Positions 4,389 to 5,325 of a DNA stretch of 5,325 bases are shown here, piece by piece (position 1 is the stretch's first letter; each line of letters opens with the position of its first letter). Where the stretch lies: positions 1-5,325 of the forward strand of contig SLST01000459.1 in assembly GCA_007130265.1 (NCBI GenBank), written 5' to 3'. This stretch comes from Spirochaetales bacterium. GTDB taxonomy: Bacteria; Spirochaetota; Spirochaetia; DSM-27196; SLST01. The position numbers and the translations under genes are program-made. Below the pieces are notes generated by a model that saw only the letters and a program-made list of their open reading frames with translations, ran no database searches and was not told the DNA's origin.

Positions 4389-5325
4389 TCACCCGAGCCT
4401 CCCCTCGCAGAGCTTCTCCTTTTGTTCCAGGTAGTGGCGGAAGTTGGCGAGCGAGACGTCCGGGGGCACCGTGTGGTCGACCGTGGGGATGAAGCCGCCT
4501 TCCTCGATCAGCGGCGCGAGCTCCAGTAGGTGGCGGTCGATCGCTTCGAAGTTGCTCGCGAGCACCCGCTTGTCCACGCCTCCAAAGAGCCGCAAAGATC
4601 GACCAAACTTCCGGCGCAACTCGATCGGGTCCATCGATTCGCTCGCTCGCTCGATCGGCCAGATTGCGTCCACACCCGCGTCGAGCAGCAATGGAATCAG
4701 CGGTTCGGGGTTGCCGTCGGTGTCGACCATCACGTAGCGAACGCCGTGCGACTTCAGGAAATCGACGAGCCGACGCATGTGCGGAAAGATGAACTCGCGG
4801 TAGGTGTCGGGTCCCAGGAGTGGCCCGGACTTCATGGCGAAGTCCTCAGCGATCATGACGTAGTCAAAGTCGATCTCCTCCACGGCCGGGCGGGAGACGT
4901 CGATCGTGAAGTCGGCGATGAACTCCATCATCTCGTGCATCAGATCCGGATAGTCGTACCATCCGAAACTCACGCCCTCCGTGCCCATCCACTCGCGGGC
5001 GCGCCAGTAGAAGCCTGCCGTTGCGGCGTTTCGCCCAAGGATGAGCACATGTGACCGGTCTCTCCATCCGGGGACCCTGAGCGGCTTCCACTGCGCCGGA
5101 TAGCGCCCGGCGTGGCCGGCGACGTAGCGCTTCTTGAGCTCCCGGAAGTCGTCCGGCTTCTCGACCGGGAACTCCAGGTACTCATCCATGCTCGCCCGGG
5201 TGCCGTGAGCGACGCCCTCCTTGAGCGCCCGGGTCAGGATGCCCTTGCGATTTCGCGCGACGACGTACCGTTCGTCCTCGCGGACCACCTCCGGCTCGTA
5301 CGGCGGGAGCATCCCGTAGTTGACC
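4389..5325 (-). CDS. Uroporphyrinogen decarboxylase (URO-D) superfamily protein, N-terminus beyond the window
   Basis: The frame stays open to the right edge: VNYG precedes the Met at 5312, so that Met is probably internal, and 311 residues are visible of an expected roughly 350-400. Counting from Met 5312, family features include LEFPVEKPDDFRELKKRY (46-63), IAEDFAMKSGPLLGPDTYREF (154-174), VMVDTDGNPEPLIPLLLDAG (194-213), LRLFGGVDKRVLA (240-252) and the C-terminal FIPTVDHTVPPDVSLANFRHYLE (274-296). This barrel superfamily includes HemE and the corrinoid-linked methyltransferases MtaA and CmuA. The methyltransferases bind zinc through a His-x-Cys motif where this protein has Asp-Thr-Asp-Gly-Asn, so it is unlikely to be a standard one. 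The context gives no heme or methyl-transfer neighbours. I place it in an uncharacterised branch of the superfamily, with firm fold and unknown substrate. Confidence 0.88.
   Translation of the reverse strand, partial: VNYGMLPPYEPEVVREDERYVVARNRKGILTRALKEGVAHGTRASMDEYLEFPVEKPDDFRELKKRYVAGHAGRYPAQWKPLRVPGWRDRSHVLILGRNAATAGFYWRAREWMGTEGVSFGWYDYPDLMHEMMEFIADFTIDVSRPAVEEIDFDYVMIAEDFAMKSGPLLGPDTYREFIFPHMRRLVDFLKSHGVRYVMVDTDGNPEPLIPLLLDAGVDAIWPIERASESMDPIELRRKFGRSLRLFGGVDKRVLASNFEAIDRHLLELAPLIEEGGFIPTVDHTVPPDVSLANFRHYLEQKEKLCEGRLG

Noticed and set aside
4530..5054. A 174-residue open frame on the + strand inside the URO-D gene.
   Set aside because: It is antisense to a well-supported gene; its Val/His/Arg-rich sequence mirrors the codons of the true frame.

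Overview
The window is GC-rich bacterial DNA with short intergenic gaps, recognisable Shine-Dalgarno sites and sigma70-like promoters. The gene content (a URO-D superfamily protein, a flavodoxin, a MazE/MazF-type pair and relics of an ABC-2 exporter) does not fix the lineage. A free-living or host-associated member of a group such as Spirochaetota, Chloroflexota or Actinomycetota would fit; this is a guess. I see no tRNA, rRNA, CRISPR array or insertion sequence.

Left part (1-1882). The C-terminal end of an unidentified + strand gene enters the window and stops at 115. It faces a minus-strand cluster that reads from right to left: an S8 subtilisin-like peptidase (1882-752), the remains of a small protein resembling only the peptidase's pro-region (782-522), and a three-helix membrane protein (488-144). 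The peptidase keeps Asp, His and Ser motifs. It has apparently lost the block that should carry the oxyanion-hole Asn, and its C-terminus runs out of frame into the second gene. The second gene has lost its start and carries a TGA. I read this as an eroded three-gene module: protease, stand-alone propeptide-like protein, membrane protein.

Middle part (1883-3094, minus strand). A decayed ABC exporter operon lies here. The ATPase has two in-frame TAG codons and a ruined Walker A glycine, and it is cut after Walker B. A deletion joins it to the C-terminal half of an ABC-2 permease. In contrast, the promoter (TTGACA, 17-bp spacer, TACGCT), a palindromic TetR-type operator over the expected transcription start and a perfect AGGAGG ribosome site are all preserved.

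Right part (3157-5325). These genes look intact. They are a flavodoxin-domain protein, divergent from the dead ABC operon; an overlapping ribbon-helix-helix antitoxin and MazF/PemK toxin pair, whose promoter places transcription start at or next to the antitoxin ATG; and, convergent with the pair after a 12-bp gap, most of a URO-D superfamily protein that runs off the right edge.

The contrast between a heavily decayed minus-strand block and intact genes to its right is the main overall feature of the window. The most unusual biology is the possible subtilase, stand-alone propeptide and membrane protein module, seen here only as a damaged copy.
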